Assembly (NCBI GenBank): GCA_900549845.1 | Contig: URPT01000025.1 | Location: forward strand, 1-16,904 | Source of the DNA: an uncultured Veillonella sp. | GTDB lineage: Bacteria; Bacillota; Negativicutes; Veillonellales; Veillonellaceae | DNA: 16,904 bases | Reading direction: 5' to 3' | Shown here: in pieces, positions 14,312-16,904 of the stretch | Position numbering within the stretch: position 1 is the stretch's first letter | Layout: each line of letters starts with the position of its first letter | Notes under the pieces: generated by a model | Databases searched by the model: none | Seen by the model: only the letters and a program-made list of their open reading frames with translations | What the model was told of the DNA's origin: nothing | Position numbers and translations under genes: made by a program

Positions 14312-16126
14312 TTATTGACCAGGTACAACTGCAGGTGTTGGCACAAGGCGTGGCCCTTGAGATGTTGTAGCCGGTTGTTTAACTACTGGAATTACAGATG
14401 ATGTAATTTGAACAGCTGTTGTCTTTGCTGGTTGAGCAGGTTGTGCTGGCGCAGCTTGACCATTCGCTTTAGCTGCTTCCTCAGCCTTAGCCTTAGCTTC
14501 TGCCTCAGCTTTAGCTTTCGCTTCTGCTTCACGTTTCAAGCGCAATTCTTTTTCAAGAGGTACCACTGGTTTGTCGTAAACAGTGATATCTGTTTCGAAT
14601 AGACGACCCCAAGGGAATGTAGCTTTAACTGTACGAGGGTCGACTTTAAGGTATTTTTCAGCGAAGTCTTGGATACGTTCGCCTAAATAACTTTCAAGAC
14701 GTTCATTCAACTCGCCAGAGTAACGTACATTATCTGTACGAATGGAATCTTGCATGCGGTAAATATCTTTACGGATATTCGCTTGGTACGCCCAGTTATC
14801 CAAGTATTGTTGCGTCAACATCTTGCGATGACCTTCTGGGCTCATAGTTTTGAGCAATACACCTTGAGCAATTGCATAGCCTACTGTATTACTTGCTGTA
14901 TTCCAACCATTGTACGCACCGATTTTATATAACATATCGCGTTTATACAAAGCAGATACTAATGTATTGTCCGCACCATTGTTATAAGCGATATCTGCAA
15001 CGCTTACGTTTACGCCAGAATCAACTGCTTGTTGAATGCGATCTACGAAAGCATTTGTAGAATTAGAAATCATCGGGAAGTTCTCGAAGCTTTCAGATTC
15101 GCCAGTGCTTGTAGTAAGTGGTGTATTAACAGCTAACAACACAGTTGGTTTGCCTTGTGTCACCATTGTGCCACCTACGGCCTCAACGTGTTGCGCAATT
15201 GTTTTATCGATAGTTTGGTCTTCGTAACCTGGCAATGTTTTGCCGCCACCACCGAGTGGATAAATTACGGAGAATGTTGGTTTTTCTGTACTTTCATCTG
15301 TACGAGAACGAGCCATCAACAATAGACCAAGTTGGTCAGCACCAGGGAAGCTACCGTATTTTTCGACAGGAATATCCTTGGAGTATTTACTTAAGTAACG
15401 ACCTTCTAATGCAGATTGGGACAATTGAGATGTATCATCATGGCCCAATGCGAAATAATCGAATACGCCGCTACGAGTTTCATCGATCAACTCTTTATTG
15501 ATTTTCATGTTCTTTTGACGACGATCAAACCAGTCTTGTAGGTATTCTACAGGAACGGAGGCTTGAAGGCTCATCAATTTTTGAGTTTCCTCTTGTGTTA
15601 AGGAACCAGAGTCTAATTTATCTTGCAATGCGGCAATTTGGAAGATGGTAGGACCATATTCCGCATAGTATGCTGGTTCAGTGCCGCCACCACTGGCACG
15701 TGGAGAACGCATTACAGTACCGAAACCATAAATACGTACTTTTTTGTTGCGAGCTTTTAAGGACTCAATGCGTTTTAAACGGCTTTCCAATGTGGAAAGT
15801 GGAATGTTGTGTTTACGAGAGTCTACAAGACCACCATAAATAAGCGTATCTGTACTCAATACCATCACATCAGCACGGCCTGCATTTTGTTCAACCCAAG
15901 CCATGATTTGATCCGCTTGACCTTGGTAATTCTTACCAGAAATCAAATTTTGAGGTGGTGTCAATATAGTCATACCTGCTTCGCGAGCTGTATCTACAGT
16001 ATATTGTAAGCTTACAGGGCGATCATCTTGAGGTACGTACAACACGGTTTCCGCATCAATTTTAATAGATGTACCAGTAGCGATGGCTGCTGCCATAAGT
16101 GCTACTTTCAACCATTTATTCGTCAT
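14312..16126 (-). CDS. Secreted DUF4127 protein with coiled-coil and Pro/Ala tail
   Basis: Residues 1-25 form a signal peptide with a K-rich start and hydrophobic core, and probable cleavage after the DA at 24-25. The DUF4127 hallmark VPQDDRPVS (31-39) follows, as do a DTLIYGGLVDSR segment (~92-103) and the GHDDTSQ motif (~233-239). Length is 604. From residue 532 the sequence becomes a repeated EAKAKAEAEAKAK coiled coil (to ~554), then a Gln/Pro/Ala linker and a ~45-residue low-complexity end with no sortase motif. DUF4127 members of ~500 residues lack a settled function. The tail may reach through or bind the cell wall, which is inference. It is followed by the acyltransferase gene, so an envelope role is likely. 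AAGGAG sets the start. Confidence 0.88.
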   Translation of the reverse strand: MTNKWLKVALMAAAIATGTSIKIDAETVLYVPQDDRPVSLQYTVDTAREAGMTILTPPQNLISGKNYQGQADQIMAWVEQNAGRADVMVLSTDTLIYGGLVDSRKHNIPLSTLESRLKRIESLKARNKKVRIYGFGTVMRSPRASGGGTEPAYYAEYGPTIFQIAALQDKLDSGSLTQEETQKLMSLQASVPVEYLQDWFDRRQKNMKINKELIDETRSGVFDYFALGHDDTSQLSQSALEGRYLSKYSKDIPVEKYGSFPGADQLGLLLMARSRTDESTEKPTFSVIYPLGGGGKTLPGYEDQTIDKTIAQHVEAVGGTMVTQGKPTVLLAVNTPLTTSTGESESFENFPMISNSTNAFVDRIQQAVDSGVNVSVADIAYNNGADNTLVSALYKRDMLYKIGAYNGWNTASNTVGYAIAQGVLLKTMSPEGHRKMLTQQYLDNWAYQANIRKDIYRMQDSIRTDNVRYSGELNERLESYLGERIQDFAEKYLKVDPRTVKATFPWGRLFETDITVYDKPVVPLEKELRLKREAEAKAKAEAEAKAKAEEAAKANGQAAPAQPAQPAKTTAVQITSSVIPVVKQPATTSQGPRLVPTPAVVPGQ

Positions 16127-16148
16127 AAATCAAATCTCCTTCTGTGTA

Positions 16149-16167
16149 GCGAGTACTCCCGACTCGC
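16149..16167. other. Small hairpin in the DUF4127 leader
   Basis: GCGAGT (16149-16154) pairs with ACTCGC (16162-16167) around a 7-base loop. It lies ~10 bases upstream of the AAGGAG ribosome site and would be near the 5' end of the message. No U-run follows. Confidence 0.4.
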
Positions 16168-16208
16168 AAAATGAACTGTTTTATAATACTCTCTTTTTCT
16201 GACACTTT

Positions 16209-16223
16209 TATGAAATGTTCATA
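16209..16223. promoter_or_regulatory. Dyad downstream of the DUF4127 promoter
   Basis: TATGAA-ATG-TTCATA is a perfect 6-base-arm inverted repeat. It begins ~15 bases past the -10 box, covering about +8 to +22, a common site for a repressor. No known consensus is recognised. Confidence 0.4.
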
Positions 16224-16237
16224 TGCTCAATAGTATA

Positions 16238-16265
16238 ATTATATCATTTGACCATTATTTCGCAA
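16238..16265 (-). promoter_or_regulatory. Extended -10 promoter for the DUF4127-acyltransferase unit
   Basis: The minus strand reads TGATATAAT (16246-16238), with TTGCGA (16265-16260) 16 bases upstream as a fair -35. The -35 falls within the last codons of the TRIC gene. Transcription would begin near 16231, giving a leader of about 105 bases. Confidence 0.7.
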
Positions 16266-16902
16266 CCGGCTTGGTTTTTCCTACCTTAGGCAGACTCCAA
16301 TTGTACTTGATGGCTAACAGACGGATAACGAGCACCACTGTGAAAGCACCATATACAGCCATACTGTCCCAACTAGATGTAACCATAAGATAATAAACAA
16401 TACCCCCAATAATACTAGGCAATGCATATACATCCTCTTTCAAAACAGATGGAATGCGCTGTGCTAGCATGTCTCGGATAATACCGCCACCTACTGCAGT
16501 TATTGTACCTAAAAGCACAATAAAGATAGGTAACTCTGGATAGAGTTTAAAACCTGCGGAAGCACCTGTTACGGTAAATGATGCTAGCCCTAATGCATCG
16601 GCTAATAAATAACTAGCACGACTACGAGGGCCCATTGTATGCTTACGGTAACGGCTGTTGTAAATCAAGAAGACGATAACGGTTACTACTAAAACAACCG
16701 TTACGTACACTACATTTCGCAGTGAGTTCGGCGGAAAATAACCGAGCAATACGTCCCGTACAATACCGCCGCCGATAGCCGTAGCAAGTCCTACCACATA
16801 AGCACCGAACCAGTCGAAACGTTTCGCCGAAGCTAGCCGGATACCACTAATAGCAAAGGCAAATGTGCCTATAAAATCAAGAATTTGAACGAATGTGGGC
16901 AT
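16255..16902 (-). CDS. TRIC-type cation channel family (UPF0126/YadS) membrane protein
   Basis: The 215-residue protein is an internally duplicated membrane protein with about seven hydrophobic helices. The duplication is marked by GGGIVRD (44-50) and GGGIIRD (138-144), the signature of the UPF0126/TRIC family. Prokaryotic members form trimeric cation (K+) channels; some homologues have been linked to glycine transport. The ATG is at the window edge, two bases in, so the ribosome site cannot be seen and a longer start is possible. No terminator follows its stop; the promoter of the DUF4127 gene begins at once. Confidence 0.9.
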   Translation of the reverse strand: MPTFVQILDFIGTFAFAISGIRLASAKRFDWFGAYVVGLATAIGGGIVRDVLLGYFPPNSLRNVVYVTVVLVVTVIVFLIYNSRYRKHTMGPRSRASYLLADALGLASFTVTGASAGFKLYPELPIFIVLLGTITAVGGGIIRDMLAQRIPSVLKEDVYALPSIIGGIVYYLMVTSSWDSMAVYGAFTVVLVIRLLAIKYNWSLPKVGKTKPVAK

Positions 16903-16904
16903 AT

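Noticed and set aside
14470..14540. Tandem DNA repeat as a mobile or regulatory element
   Set aside because: It is the coding repeat for the EAKAKAEAEAKAK coiled coil of the DUF4127 protein.

Overview
The window is a compact, AT-leaning stretch of bacterial chromosome in which every supported gene lies on the minus strand, read from high to low coordinates. Seventeen coding sequences are supported. Sixteen are whole and one (rdgB) is cut by the left edge. Strong AGGAGG-type ribosome sites, TGnTATAAT promoters, tight or overlapping gene joins and the protein families point to a low-GC Firmicute. The particular mix (YerC-like TrpR repressor, MetNI, DUF4127, TRIC channel, CofE-like ligase without any other F420 gene) fits Negativicutes, most likely Veillonella. 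That assignment is from recall of the lineage and was not tested by a search.

Layout from the right end, in the order of transcription. (1) A TRIC/UPF0126 membrane protein (16902-16255). (2) A secreted DUF4127 protein followed by a membrane acyltransferase-3 protein (16126-13180), with a promoter before and a strong terminator after; this looks like an envelope pair. (3) A probable six-gene operon (13005-8467): D-amino-acid transaminase, MetN, MetI, a YerC/TrpR-like regulator, a TauE/SafE exporter and an SDR oxidoreductase. It looks like a sulfur amino-acid uptake and conversion unit, but no MetQ binding protein is present. (4) A two-gene unit (8329-7114): a DUF697-like membrane protein with a C-terminal 11-residue repeat helix, then a DUF1232 membrane protein, closed by a terminator. 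(5) An operon (6995-4565) of a 4HBT thioesterase, glutamate racemase MurI, a one-pass membrane protein and a CofE-like gamma-glutamyl ligase family protein, with a good TTGACA-N17-TACAAT promoter and a strong terminator. (6) A hydantoinase/oxoprolinase (HyuA) family ATPase overlapping a histone-deacetylase-fold amidohydrolase (4501-1372), placed directly behind that terminator with no room for a normal promoter. (7) RNase PH followed by the XTP/dITP diphosphatase RdgB (1150-1), a common housekeeping pair.

The non-routine part is regions 5-6. They put together a racemase acting on glutamate, a gamma-glutamyl ligase fold with no F420 pathway in view, an ATPase of the 5-oxoproline/hydantoin family and a Zn amidohydrolase of the acetyl-amine deacetylase fold. 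A shared glutamyl-amide chemistry is a hypothesis only. No gene-free stretch exceeds 300 bases. The longest gap (1151-1371, 221 bases) holds three 20-base tandem repeats, a promoter and a hairpin. No rRNA, tRNA, CRISPR array, IS element, prophage or riboswitch was found.
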